From the NCBI GenBank assembly GCA_944329365.1, contig CALVIC010000006.1, positions 1-52,372 of the forward strand: a stretch of DNA of 52,372 nt, written 5' to 3'. Within the stretch, counting starts at the first letter, position 1; each line of letters opens with the position of its first letter. This DNA comes from an uncultured Bacilli bacterium. Its GTDB lineage: Bacteria; Bacillota_I; Bacilli_A; RF39; UBA660. This document shows, in pieces, positions 24,478 to 33,475 of the stretch. A program made the position numbers and the translations under genes. The notes under the pieces are model-generated. The model was not told the DNA's origin and searched no databases. It saw nothing but the letters and a program-made list of their open reading frames with translations.

Positions 24478-25995
24478 ATGCGAAAATATTTAAAACTAAA
24501 TAATAATGATAATCAATTATCCTTAGGAAATATTTGCCGAATTATAAAAAACAATTCTGTCAGTAAAATATTTGCTGGTCAAACAGATATCTTTTGTGCT
24601 CTTTTTAACATTGACACCATTAGTGACTCGACTGTCAACAACTATTGCATAGGTTACCGTAGTATTGGTCCGGACTATAAAAATATCTATCAAACCTTTG
24701 AAAAAAACGGTTACAAAGACTTTGAAAATGTTGCTATAAATATTATAAATATATTAGAAGGAAACATTAAAACCTTAGAAAATAAAGAGGAAGTAAAAAA
24801 ATACCTAACCCAAAGTCCCCAAGTATCAAAACTTTGTTTAGATCTATATAACTTAGCCAAAAACGATATATCAGTTCCGCGAACCCTTACCTCTGAAATA
24901 AATAAATTAATTGTCCAAAAAAACTATTATGAAGTCTTAGAGAAAATTCTTACCTATGCCATTCTTGTTAAACCCCAGCCCATCTATATCGATGATAATC
25001 GTTATGAACTTGTCGAAAACATCTTAAACGATACGAATATCTCTGTCAAAGAACTTGAGAAAATGTTGAAACTCCAAATGCAAGATGGAATCAATTATAC
25101 CTATTCCATAAAAAAACTTTCAAGAGAAGGTAACCCCTATGCTTCATTCGAACTAGGAGAAATGGAATATAAAGGAACCATGACAGGTAGCCCTCGTTAT
25201 ATTGAAAGCTATAAATACCTAAAAGTTGCCGAAGAAAAAAATCACCCAAGAGCGACATGGCTTATCGCCAAAATGTTTCTCGAAGGAAAACTTACTAGTG
25301 ATAAAGAAGAAAGTATCGAAGAAGGCTTTAAATATTTGAAAAAAGCTGAAAACCTTGGCAGTACAGCCGCCATCAATACCTTAGGTACTTGTTACTTAAC
25401 GGCTCAAAATCCAAACCATCAAACAGATGAAGATAAAGCCTTAACCTATTTCCATAAAGCAGCTTCTCATAATTATGTATATGCCTTTAATAACCTAGGC
25501 AAATATTATGAACAAAAAGGTGACCGAAAAACCGCCTTTAACTACTATCTAAAAAGTGCGGAATTAGAAGAAAGCTGGGCATGTAACAAAGTAGGGGAGT
25601 ATTACCGTCTTGGCCTTTATCCCGAAAAAAATCTTTCCAAAGCTTTTAACTATTATAATATTTCTCTAGACGTTCCCTTAGAACTCTTAAACCCTTGGGC
25701 CCCATTTAATCTAGCTAAATATTTCTATCTTGAAGGGAACCTTGAATTAGGACTTGAGCCAAATGAAAATAAAGCTATCGAATATTTTAAACTATCCGCC
25801 CAAAAAGGAATTCCAAATGCTTATGAAGAACTCATATATATTTACTTAAAAAAACCAGAGACGAATATATCCTTAATTAAAGACTGCTTAACTAAATTAT
25901 CTAAAACCTCATACTATGATAAAATTAAAGATAAATTGACCGAAAAACTATCCAAAACCAAAATAATCATTGTCGAAAAATCTATATTAAATTAA
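24478..25995 (+). CDS. Sel1-like repeat (TPR-type) protein
   Basis: 505 residues. The C-terminal half (~220-480) has about seven Sel1-like repeats: 'GNPYASFELGEMEYKG', 'NHPRATWLIAKMFLEGK', 'GSTAAINTLGTCYL', 'NYVYAFNNLGKYYEQKG', 'EESWACNKVGEYYRLG', then 'PWAPFNLAKYFYLEG' and 'GIPNAYEELIYIYL'. Sel1 repeats are alpha-alpha scaffolds for protein-protein contacts. The first ~200 residues form another, unrecognised domain ('SVSKIFAGQTDIFCALFNID'). No signal peptide. Third gene of the operon with the LRR and transglutaminase-like genes: two scaffold proteins flanking one enzyme suggest a multi-subunit complex. Confidence 0.85.
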   Translation: MRKYLKLNNNDNQLSLGNICRIIKNNSVSKIFAGQTDIFCALFNIDTISDSTVNNYCIGYRSIGPDYKNIYQTFEKNGYKDFENVAINIINILEGNIKTLENKEEVKKYLTQSPQVSKLCLDLYNLAKNDISVPRTLTSEINKLIVQKNYYEVLEKILTYAILVKPQPIYIDDNRYELVENILNDTNISVKELEKMLKLQMQDGINYTYSIKKLSREGNPYASFELGEMEYKGTMTGSPRYIESYKYLKVAEEKNHPRATWLIAKMFLEGKLTSDKEESIEEGFKYLKKAENLGSTAAINTLGTCYLTAQNPNHQTDEDKALTYFHKAASHNYVYAFNNLGKYYEQKGDRKTAFNYYLKSAELEESWACNKVGEYYRLGLYPEKNLSKAFNYYNISLDVPLELLNPWAPFNLAKYFYLEGNLELGLEPNENKAIEYFKLSAQKGIPNAYEELIYIYLKKPETNISLIKDCLTKLSKTSYYDKIKDKLTEKLSKTKIIIVEKSILN

Positions 25996-26050
25996 AAAAT
26001 ATCCTTTTATTTCGTCAATTAATTTTTATGAATATAACTTTTATGAACAT

Positions 26051-26090
26051 AAAAATAAGAAAAACTAATTAAAATTTTTCTTATTTTTTT
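26051..26090. terminator. Bidirectional terminator
   Basis: A perfect 14-bp AT-rich stem, 26051-26064 with 26075-26088, loop of 10 bases, T-runs on both strands. It serves the LRR/transglutaminase/Sel1 operon and the U32 gene, whose stop (26065) is in the loop. Confidence 0.75.
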
Positions 26091-28203
26091 CGATAATTTT
26101 TAAAGACTCTTCCTTACCTTCGTCGTAAAGTAAAATTCTAATATTACCTTGCGCCATTCTTTCTATATTTTCGTGGTGCAAAATTGTTGTATAATCGCCA
26201 TTTATAATTGGAAAGCTATCACCCATATTATTTCTTAAACTAAGTCCATTATCCTTATCGTAAAAATCTTTTAAAATCATTAAATCACATCTACCATAAA
26301 CAATAGTCTCTGTATTTTTTACATGTTTTTTAACATCATCTATATTTGGTACCTCTGGTGATAAAGTGACAATGTCACATCCCATTTTCTTTAAAAGTAA
26401 AGCTGTTTCACCATTAACTATATTGAGTGGATAATCACCTATAATTTTATTGTCGTGAGCATATTTATATAAACTTCCAATCTCACTTACAAGTAATTTC
26501 TCATTCCTAAACTCCGGAAACTTATGCATAATTCGCGGAAGCTTATAATAAATATCATAATCTTTATATTTTTGATATAAATTAAAATCTTCCGTATAAA
26601 TTCTTACATCCTTATCTAAAATCCATTTAAGTTGTTCTTCTGTTCTAACCAAAACTGAAATTTTATTTTTATCATCTTCCTCGATATCCTGCTTTTTATA
26701 ATCAAATGTCACCTTATTATGAACCTCACATCTTTTATTTATGAGCTCATCCGCACACTGTCTTTTAATATCTTTTAAGAATTTAACAGGAATAAACACA
26801 TCATCCATCTCAATCTCAAAATTATCTACTATAAAAGGGTAGTTTCCCATCGCACATAATTTTTCTCTAACTTCGTCTTTATTCATTTTATACTTTAAAG
26901 CTCTCTCTAACATAGGACCTTCTTTTGTAACCTCGTGTATCTCATCACTGATAGATACTCTCAAATGTCTGCCCTCCAAAGCAAGAGCCTTCATATCTAT
27001 CTTTATTTTAGGCATTTTTATATCATCTATTTCCTTTAAAAGCAGGGTATCAATTGTTTTATTGACTGAAGATTTCTTTTTCAAATTAACCTTATTATCA
27101 ACTACGGCCACATTACCTTTTTTTACCATATTTTTAAGAAGACCTTTTTCGTCATAAAGCTTATTGACTATCATTCCTTTATTTTCCAAAGTAAATCTTA
27201 TGCCATCTTCCTGACACAAATCGTCATCTAATCTTATATAAATTCGCCTTTTATCAAATTTTATAACTTCACCTAAATGACTTCCTAAATGATTAGGCGA
27301 TTTTATATTATAAATGCTTTCATCAAACATATAACCTGACGTAAACGTCCGATTGAAAAGCTTTTTTAAATTAATAATTTCATTTCTTTTAATTTGGGGA
27401 TTACCATTTTTATAATACTCATCGATAAGTCTTCTATAAACATGTGTTACATAACCCACATACTCTGGGCTTTTCATTCTACCTTCAATTTTTAAACTGG
27501 AAACACCTGAATCCAAAACCTCTTTTAAATTAGAAGCCAAACACAAATCTTTCGTACTAAGTAAATATTTTCCATCTTCCTTAACTAGTTCGCCATCCTT
27601 TAATAAATCATAAGGAAGCCGGCACGAACCTGCACACATCCCTCTATTACCACTTCTGCCCCCATTCAAACTGCTAAACAAACAATTTCCACTATAAGAA
27701 ACACATAAAGCTCCGTGAACAAAAACCTCGATTTCCATGCTTTTGCCCAAATTTTTTATTTCATCTAAAGTCATTTCTCGTGCTAAAACAACTCTTGAAA
27801 CTCCAATTTTTTCTAAAAAATTAAAACTTTCCTCATTGTGACAATTTATTTGCGTTGACGCATGAATTTCAAGCCCAGGAATTAACTTGTGAACTAAAGA
27901 TATCATTCCAAGATCCTGCATAATAACTGCATCGACTCCAATTTCGTATAAGAATTTTAAATAATTTAAAAACTCTTCTATCTCGTTTTCATAAACTAAA
28001 ATATTTGCCGTAACATATATCTTAACTCCATACAAATGACAAAGCTTTACAGCTTTTTTTAATTCTTCATCATCAAAATTTTTCGCAAAAGCTCTTGCTC
28101 CAAAAGCTTTACCTCCTAAATAGACCGCATCACATCCACCTTTAATAGCCGCAAGGAGTGTTTCCATATTTCCAGCTGGAGCGAGTAATTCTACTTTTTT
28201 CAT
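26065..28203 (-). CDS. U32 family protein with C-terminal DUF3656-like part, RlhA-like
   Basis: 712 residues. The N-terminal U32 domain starts 'VELLAPAGNMETLLAAIKGG' and includes 'GCDAVYLGG', 'HASTQINCHN', 'VVLAREMTLDEI', 'EVFVHGALCVSYSGNCLFSS', 'RSGNRGMCAGSCRLPY' and 'SLKIEGRMKSPEYVG'. The four Cys in this central part may bind an Fe-S cluster, as in RlhA (23S rRNA C2501 hydroxylase) and TrhP (tRNA U34 hydroxylase). The long C-terminal part with a collagenase-like DUF3656 layout matches RlhA-type full-length members. An RNA hydroxylase seems likelier than the old 'peptidase' label. Start supported by an AAGGAAGG RBS and a clear promoter. Confidence 0.88.
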   Translation of the reverse strand: MKKVELLAPAGNMETLLAAIKGGCDAVYLGGKAFGARAFAKNFDDEELKKAVKLCHLYGVKIYVTANILVYENEIEEFLNYLKFLYEIGVDAVIMQDLGMISLVHKLIPGLEIHASTQINCHNEESFNFLEKIGVSRVVLAREMTLDEIKNLGKSMEIEVFVHGALCVSYSGNCLFSSLNGGRSGNRGMCAGSCRLPYDLLKDGELVKEDGKYLLSTKDLCLASNLKEVLDSGVSSLKIEGRMKSPEYVGYVTHVYRRLIDEYYKNGNPQIKRNEIINLKKLFNRTFTSGYMFDESIYNIKSPNHLGSHLGEVIKFDKRRIYIRLDDDLCQEDGIRFTLENKGMIVNKLYDEKGLLKNMVKKGNVAVVDNKVNLKKKSSVNKTIDTLLLKEIDDIKMPKIKIDMKALALEGRHLRVSISDEIHEVTKEGPMLERALKYKMNKDEVREKLCAMGNYPFIVDNFEIEMDDVFIPVKFLKDIKRQCADELINKRCEVHNKVTFDYKKQDIEEDDKNKISVLVRTEEQLKWILDKDVRIYTEDFNLYQKYKDYDIYYKLPRIMHKFPEFRNEKLLVSEIGSLYKYAHDNKIIGDYPLNIVNGETALLLKKMGCDIVTLSPEVPNIDDVKKHVKNTETIVYGRCDLMILKDFYDKDNGLSLRNNMGDSFPIINGDYTTILHHENIERMAQGNIRILLYDEGKEESLKIIEKNKKNFN

Positions 28204-28226
28204 ACAAACCTTCCTTTTCCAGAAGT

Positions 28227-28255
28227 ATTATAACATCCTTGATTATTAAAAACAA
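28227..28255 (-). promoter_or_regulatory. Promoter of the U32 gene
   Basis: On the - strand, TTGTTT (28255-28250), 17-base spacer, TATAAT (28232-28227). It overlaps the divergent promoter of the pilin-like gene. Confidence 0.75.
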
Positions 28256-28267
28256 ATACTATATAAT
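28239..28267 (+). promoter_or_regulatory. Promoter of the pilin-like gene
   Basis: TTGATT (28239-28244), 17-base spacer, TATAAT (28262-28267), 17 bases before the start codon. It shares about 17 bp with the U32 promoter on the other strand, so the two polymerase sites should exclude each other. Confidence 0.75.
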
Positions 28268-28284
28268 GAAAATAGGTGAGGAAC

Positions 28285-28668
28285 ATGAAAAAAGGATTTA
28301 CATTAGTCGAACTATTAGGCGTAATTGTTATCTTAGGAATCATAGGTATGATAACAGTTCCCTTAGTCCAAAGAACGATAATCGAAAATAACCAAAAATT
28401 ATGTCAAGACCAAGTAACATCGTTTGAACGGGCCGCCAGAAACTATGCCAATAAAAACGTTTATCAAACCGAAACATTGATTATAAATAGCGGTGGAACA
28501 TACAACATCACCTTATCAGAACTCCAAGAAGAAGGCTTTCTTCAAGATGGCGACATTGAAAATCCATTGACAGGTGAAAACTTCAATTTAAATACCGGCG
28601 TCAACATTAAAGAAAGTAATAATCAATTTTCTTATGAATATGATGACCCAAACGCCTGCAGTAATTAA
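28285..28668 (+). CDS. Type IV pilin-like / pseudopilin protein
   Basis: 127 residues with a classical class III prepilin start: short basic leader 'MKKG', cleavage before Phe5, Glu at mature position 5 (Glu9 overall), then a ~20-residue hydrophobic stretch ('LLGVIVILGIIGMI'). The globular part is small (~90 residues) with two Cys (at 'KLCQDQ' and near the end), as in ComGC-like and type II pseudopilins. ATG 28285 has an AGGTGAGG RBS. No prepilin peptidase, ATPase or platform protein lies nearby, so it depends on machinery elsewhere. Confidence 0.88.
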   Translation: MKKGFTLVELLGVIVILGIIGMITVPLVQRTIIENNQKLCQDQVTSFERAARNYANKNVYQTETLIINSGGTYNITLSELQEEGFLQDGDIENPLTGENFNLNTGVNIKESNNQFSYEYDDPNACSN

Positions 28669-28849
28669 TTTTAAAATAAATTGAAATTAAATATTTCAAT
28701 ATCAAGCTGTTGACAATGTGAGTTCGCTTTATTTTGAATTTGCTTTGTCAACATTCTGACCTATGAAACAAGTAAACTTCATAGATTTCTCATATTTTTA
28801 AAAAATTGAAATAAAAAAGAAATTAGCAAGTGATGTAGAATAAATAAAA
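28669..28849. other. Noncoding stretch with a long-loop inverted repeat
   Basis: No gene seen. TGTTGACAA (28708-28716) and TTGTCAACA (28745-28753) are perfect 9-bp complements with a 28-base loop that holds further Ts and a TTTATTTTG tract. Purpose unknown; it may be a remnant of a mobile element end or a regulatory hairpin. Confidence 0.4.
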
Positions 28850-28984
28850 GCACGTAGTGAAAAGGGTGACAAAGAAAATAATCTAATCGAAACAGCTAAG
28901 AATTTGCTAAAAGTTGGGGACAGTATTCAAAAAATATCAGAAGTAACTGGTCTTTCTAAGGAAAAAATTAAGTCTCTTCAGTAA
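28850..28984 (+). pseudogene. 3' remnant of an Rpn family (PD-(D/E)XK) nuclease gene
   Basis: An open frame of 44 codons without a start: 'EKGDKENNLIETAKNLLKVG' followed by 'DSIQKISEVTGLSKEKIKSL', the typical C-terminal tail of Rpn family recombination-promoting nucleases/putative transposases. The preceding ~250 residues are missing or scrambled. With the spacer at 28669-28849 it fills the geneless stretch between the pilin and polymerase genes. Confidence 0.65.
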
Positions 28985-29002
28985 ACATAATAAACATCTA
29001 AA

Positions 29003-29034
29003 AACTATGAAATTCACATTTTTCATGGTTTTTT
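29003..29034 (+). terminator. Intrinsic terminator
   Basis: AACTATGAAA (29003-29012), 8-base loop, TTTCATGGTT (29021-29030; one T-G wobble), T-run to 29034. It separates the Rpn remnant from the polymerase gene. Confidence 0.7.
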
Positions 29035-29054
29035 CATATTCGAAAATATGTTTG

Positions 29055-29063
29055 TGTTATAAT
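29055..29063 (+). promoter_or_regulatory. Extended -10 promoter of the Y-family polymerase gene
   Basis: TGT followed by TATAAT at 29058-29063, 17 bases before the start codon, with no good -35. No SOS-type GAAC...GTTC box is visible. Confidence 0.6.
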
Positions 29064-29080
29064 AAATACAGGTGGTATTA

Positions 29081-30283
29081 ATGGATAAAATTATCATGCA
29101 CATCGATGTTAATAATGCTTTTCTTTCTTGGACTGCTACTAAAATGGTTAAAGAAGGGAAAAAAGATTTAAGAAAAACATACGCCATTATTGGTGGTGAT
29201 GAAAAACAAAGAAGTGGAATTGTTTTAGCTAAATCTCCACTTGCTAAAAGGAAAGGTGTCGTCACTGGCGAAACAATCTATAATGCCAAGAAAAAATGCC
29301 CGTATTTGGAAGTCTATCCTCCAGAATTTTCATATTATAAAAAAATGTCGAATGCCCTTTTTAGCTTAATAAGTAAATATACACCAGATTTAGAAAAGAT
29401 GAGTATTGATGAATGTTTCATCGATTATACTCCGATTATGCATATTTATGGTAATCCTTTAAAATTTGCCTACAATATAAAAAATGAAATAAAGAAAACC
29501 TTAGGCTTTACGGTTAATGTTGGAATTGCAAATAATAAATTATGTGCTAAAATGGCTTCTGACTTTAGTAAACCGGATAAAGTTCACACATTATTTAAAA
29601 CCGAAATAAAAACTAAAATGTGGCCCTTACCAATCGATGAATTATTTGGGGTTGGCAAAAAAACTGCCATCAAACTAAAAAACTTAAATATAAATACAGT
29701 TGAAGAATTGGCCTTAACTGATAAGAACAAACTAAAACCAATCTTTAAAAACATGACCGATGATTTAATAAACTCAGCTTGGGGTAGAGGAAGTGACATC
29801 GTCGAAAGCAGTATTGAACCCCCTAAAGGAATAGGTAATGAAACAACCTTAAATCACAATATCTTTAGCAAAGAAGAACTTCATCAGTATCTCCTTGCTT
29901 TATCGGAAAACGTGACTATTAGACTTCGAAAGCAAAATAAATACGCCTCTGTTGTCGTTGTCACCTTAAAAAATAAATACTTTAAACGTTTCTCTCATCA
30001 AAAAAAACTTGTCAATGCCACAAACATCACAGAAGAAATATATGAAACCGCTAAAGAAGTTTTAGATGAGATGAAAGTTGACGACGGCATCAGATTAATT
30101 GGAGTTAGACTAGATGGACTAAAGGACGAAGTAAATCACCAAGTATCTTTGTTTGAAAATCTAGAAGAGCGTGAAGAAACCAAAAACCTCGATAAAACTA
30201 TTGACAATCTAAAAGAAAAATACGGCTTTAAAATAATCAAAAAAGCATCTTTAATAAACGATAATACTAGAAGTAAATATTAA
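29081..30283 (+). CDS. Y-family DNA polymerase (DinB/UmuC-like)
   Basis: 400 residues. The start 'MDKIIMHIDVNNAFLSW' carries the first catalytic Asp (Asp9), and 'MSIDECFIDYTP' (~108-119) the second Asp and Glu. A thumb HhH with 'LPIDELFGVGKKTAIKLKNL' and a little-finger domain follow. The polymerase synthesises across DNA lesions with low fidelity. Length and motif order match UmuC/UvrX-type members at least as well as Pol IV, so no gene symbol is given. ATG 29081 has an AGGTGG RBS. The membrane protein gene ~37 bases downstream may be cotranscribed. Confidence 0.92.
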   Translation: MDKIIMHIDVNNAFLSWTATKMVKEGKKDLRKTYAIIGGDEKQRSGIVLAKSPLAKRKGVVTGETIYNAKKKCPYLEVYPPEFSYYKKMSNALFSLISKYTPDLEKMSIDECFIDYTPIMHIYGNPLKFAYNIKNEIKKTLGFTVNVGIANNKLCAKMASDFSKPDKVHTLFKTEIKTKMWPLPIDELFGVGKKTAIKLKNLNINTVEELALTDKNKLKPIFKNMTDDLINSAWGRGSDIVESSIEPPKGIGNETTLNHNIFSKEELHQYLLALSENVTIRLRKQNKYASVVVVTLKNKYFKRFSHQKKLVNATNITEEIYETAKEVLDEMKVDDGIRLIGVRLDGLKDEVNHQVSLFENLEEREETKNLDKTIDNLKEKYGFKIIKKASLINDNTRSKY

Positions 30284-30319
30284 TATATGATAAGATTAAT
30301 GAAGAAAGTAGGACGAATT

Positions 30320-31279
30320 ATGGATAAAGAAATAAACAAAAAAATAATGATTAAAATAATCGAAATAACTATAAATATCCTGTTTTGGCTATTTATAATA
30401 TACACGCTAATAACTAATTTTGATACAAATTATTTAGTTGACACTTTTGATTTTATCTCTAGTTATGACCCAAACATTCTCCTGTTCATTATAACTATGC
30501 TAGCTAAAATCATCCTAGACCTTATCTTAAAAATACCTCTAACTTTTATTCTTCTTATAATGTATATTTTCTATATCGTATACAGAAAAAAATATAAAAA
30601 GAAGGAAACATATATAATCAATGAATTTAATATGCAAGAAAGGAAAAAAGAACTATCAGAGATAATAAAGGATTGTTCACCATTAGTTTTAAGTTATATT
30701 AAAAACTATAAACTAACTGATAAAGCTTTAACATCAGCCCGCATAATAATTAATCAAAAACAAGAAAGAAACGAAAAACTAACTTTAAACGAAAAATATA
30801 TCGTTAATTGTGATACTCACAAAACTAAAATTGATCAAGATAGACTAGAAAGAGAAGTAGTAAAAGATTGTAAAAATAAAAAACTAATCTCTAAAAGAAA
30901 ATTCTTCACTAAAAAAGGAATCATCTTTCTAACCTTTTGGATAATATTGATGATAATATCATTTGTATCAAATCTAACTTGGGAAAAAATGAATGTAGAA
31001 AGTGCGATATTTGAAATATACCTTCAATTACTCGCCGCCTTCTTAAATATCATTCCATTTGGTGTTATTCCTCTAATTGGTCTAGTTTATTTTATTCCAT
31101 ATATTTTAGAAAACTCTAAAAACTATTTATACAAAACACCTAAAGCTAAAACTATTAATACCAAATTATCATCACTTAAATACTTTATCATCTGTCTTCC
31201 GTATATGGACCGCAAATACGAAAAAGAAATCAAAGACTGGCCTGAGTTTGAAGCATATGAAACATTATTTAAAAATTAA
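30320..31279 (+). CDS. Integral membrane protein, unknown
   Basis: 319 residues with two hydrophobic blocks: two or three spans at ~8-95 ('INILFWLFIIYTLI', 'LTFILLIMYIFYIVY'), a central cytoplasmic segment of ~110 residues very rich in Lys/Glu ('KLTLNEKYIVN'), and two or three spans at ~200-265 ('GIIFLTFWIILMIISFV'). It ends 'PEFEAYETLF'. ATG 30320 was chosen for an AGTAGGAC sequence upstream; earlier in-frame ATGs at 30287 and 30299 lack an RBS. No family recognised. It lies between the polymerase gene and the tex promoter. Confidence 0.7.
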   Translation: MDKEINKKIMIKIIEITINILFWLFIIYTLITNFDTNYLVDTFDFISSYDPNILLFIITMLAKIILDLILKIPLTFILLIMYIFYIVYRKKYKKKETYIINEFNMQERKKELSEIIKDCSPLVLSYIKNYKLTDKALTSARIIINQKQERNEKLTLNEKYIVNCDTHKTKIDQDRLEREVVKDCKNKKLISKRKFFTKKGIIFLTFWIILMIISFVSNLTWEKMNVESAIFEIYLQLLAAFLNIIPFGVIPLIGLVYFIPYILENSKNYLYKTPKAKTINTKLSSLKYFIICLPYMDRKYEKEIKDWPEFEAYETLFKN

Positions 31280-31286
31280 TCATTAA

Positions 31287-31315
31287 TTTACTTTAAGTCA
31301 ATCAATGTGTATAAT
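31287..31315 (+). promoter_or_regulatory. Promoter of the tex gene
   Basis: TTTACT (31287-31292), 17-base spacer, TATAAT (31310-31315), 24 bases before the start codon. Confidence 0.75.
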
Positions 31316-31339
31316 TATCTATAGAAAGTAGGAATCAAG

Positions 31340-33475
31340 ATGAATGAACAAATCATAAAAGAGATCGCTCAAAACCTAAATATCAAAGAAACTCAAGTAA
31401 GCAAAACCTTAAAATTATTAGAAGAAGGAAACACTATTCCATTTATTGCTAGATACCGTAAAGAAGTAACTGGTAATTTAGATGAAGAACAGATTAGAAA
31501 AATATCTGAAGTTTATGAGTATGGTCAAAACCTTTTAAAAAGAAAAGAAGACGTAATTAGATTAATCGATGAAAAAGGTTTGTTAACTGACGAATTAAAA
31601 GTCAAAATAATGCAGGCCGCCAAACTAGTTGAAGTCGAAGACCTATACCGTCCATACAAAGAAAAGAAAAAAACTAAAGCCACTGAAGCCATAAAAAATG
31701 GACTAGAACCACTAGCTAAATTAATAATGTCATATCCTAAAGAAATAAACTTCGATAAATTTTTAAACGAAAACGTTAAAACCAAGGAAGACGCTATTGA
31801 AGGAGCCTCTTATATTATCGCCGAATGGACCAGTGATAATGCTTCTTACCGCAAATATATAAGAAGGTACATGTATAATAATGGTAAATTAGTTACCAAG
31901 TTAAAGAAAAATGCCATCGATGAAAACAAAACATATGAAATGTACTATGACTTTACTGAAAACATAAAATATGCCAAAGCTTACCGTATAATGGCAATTA
32001 ACCGCGCTGAAAAAGAAAAAGTCATAACTGTAAACCTAGACATGGATGATGAACATATAATAAATTATCTCAAAGAAAAAATAATAAAAAAAGAATCACC
32101 TTATAACTACATTATCGAAAATGCAATAAAAGATAGCTATAAAAGATTGATAAAACCTTCAGTCGAAAGAGAAATCAGAAGTGAAATAACCGAAAAAGCT
32201 GAAGACGAGGCCACCAAAAACTTTAGTCTAAACTTAGAAAACTTACTTATGCAGCCTCCAATGAAAGGCAAAATGGTATTAGGCTTTGACCCAGCCTATA
32301 GAACCGGATGTAAACTTGCCGTTGTCGATGAAACTGGAAAAATGTTAGATATCTCTGTTATCTATCCCCATGAACCTAAATGCGAAAAAGAAAAAAGTAA
32401 AAAAATTCTCCTCGATTTAATCAAAAAATATAAAATTGATATAATCGCTATCGGTAATGGAACAGCTTCTCGTGAAAGCGAAGCCTTTGTTGCAGATACA
32501 ATCAAAGAAGCAGACCATAAAGTTGAATATATTCTAGTTAGCGAAGCCGGAGCCTCAGTTTACTCTGCCAGTAAACTTGCCATCGAAGAATATCCAGACC
32601 TCCATGTCGAGCAAAGAAGTGCGATAAGCATTGCTAGGCGGCTTCAAGACCCACTATCCGAGCTCGTTAAGATTGACCCAGAAAGCATAGGTGTCGGTAT
32701 GTACCAGCACGATGTTGCTCCTAAAAAACTCTCAGACTCTTTAGGCTTTGTTGTAACTAAATCTGTAAATAACGTCGGTGTCAATGTCAATACAGCTAGT
32801 AGTTCACTTCTAAAATATGTCTCAGGTTTAACAAAAACCAATATAAATAAAATATTAAAATATCGTAGTGATCACGGAAAATTTCAAAATAGGGAAGAGA
32901 TAAAAAAACTCTTAACCCCTAAAACCTATACTCAATCTATTGGATTCTTAAGAATACCAGAAGGTACTAATATCCTAGATGCAACCAGTATCCATCCTGA
33001 AAGTTACGATATTACTTTAAATCTATTAAAATTGTTAAACCTTGACCTAAAAAATATTGGAACCGAAGAATTCAATAAAAAATTAGACATCGATATAGCT
33101 GAATATGCCAAGAAACTAAACACTGATGTCTATACCTTAGAAGACATTATCAAATCTCTTCAGAAGCCAAACCGAGACCCGCGTGACGATATGCCAAAAC
33201 CACTCTTAAAAAGTGACGTTCTTCATTTAGAAGACTTAAAACCCGGCATGAAACTTCAAGGAACAGTTAGAAACGTTACTCCATTTGGTGCCTTCATCGA
33301 CATTGGAATCAAAAACGATGGCCTTGCTCATATCTCTAAACTTACTAATAAATACATCAAACACCCATCAGAAGTAGTTAGTGTTGGTGATATAGTAGAT
33401 TGTTACGTTGACGAAATATACCCTGAAAAACATAAAGTGTCTCTTTCTTTAATCAAACCTGAGGATTGCCAATGA
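31340..33475 (+). CDS. tex: Tex family S1 RNA-binding protein
   Basis: 711 residues, near the family's ~715-780. Parts in order: N-terminal helical domain ('EEGNTIPFIARYRKEVTGNL', ~30), YqgF/RuvX-like domain ('LGFDPAYRTGCKLAVVDETG', ~313; 'AIGNGTASRESE', ~372), helix-hairpin-helix repeats ('NTASSSLLKYVSGLTK', ~480), and a C-terminal S1 domain (~635-705, 'GTVRNVTPFGAFIDIGI'). Tex binds nucleic acid and is linked to transcription and ribosome quality control; its exact role is unsettled. GTAGGAA RBS. The stop overlaps the start of the next gene (ATGA). Confidence 0.94.
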   Translation: MNEQIIKEIAQNLNIKETQVSKTLKLLEEGNTIPFIARYRKEVTGNLDEEQIRKISEVYEYGQNLLKRKEDVIRLIDEKGLLTDELKVKIMQAAKLVEVEDLYRPYKEKKKTKATEAIKNGLEPLAKLIMSYPKEINFDKFLNENVKTKEDAIEGASYIIAEWTSDNASYRKYIRRYMYNNGKLVTKLKKNAIDENKTYEMYYDFTENIKYAKAYRIMAINRAEKEKVITVNLDMDDEHIINYLKEKIIKKESPYNYIIENAIKDSYKRLIKPSVEREIRSEITEKAEDEATKNFSLNLENLLMQPPMKGKMVLGFDPAYRTGCKLAVVDETGKMLDISVIYPHEPKCEKEKSKKILLDLIKKYKIDIIAIGNGTASRESEAFVADTIKEADHKVEYILVSEAGASVYSASKLAIEEYPDLHVEQRSAISIARRLQDPLSELVKIDPESIGVGMYQHDVAPKKLSDSLGFVVTKSVNNVGVNVNTASSSLLKYVSGLTKTNINKILKYRSDHGKFQNREEIKKLLTPKTYTQSIGFLRIPEGTNILDATSIHPESYDITLNLLKLLNLDLKNIGTEEFNKKLDIDIAEYAKKLNTDVYTLEDIIKSLQKPNRDPRDDMPKPLLKSDVLHLEDLKPGMKLQGTVRNVTPFGAFIDIGIKNDGLAHISKLTNKYIKHPSEVVSVGDIVDCYVDEIYPEKHKVSLSLIKPEDCQ

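Noticed and set aside
29000..29080. SOS (LexA) control of the Y-family polymerase and dinD
   Set aside because: No GAAC-N4-GTTC type inverted box was found before either gene; only ordinary or extended -10 promoters are visible.
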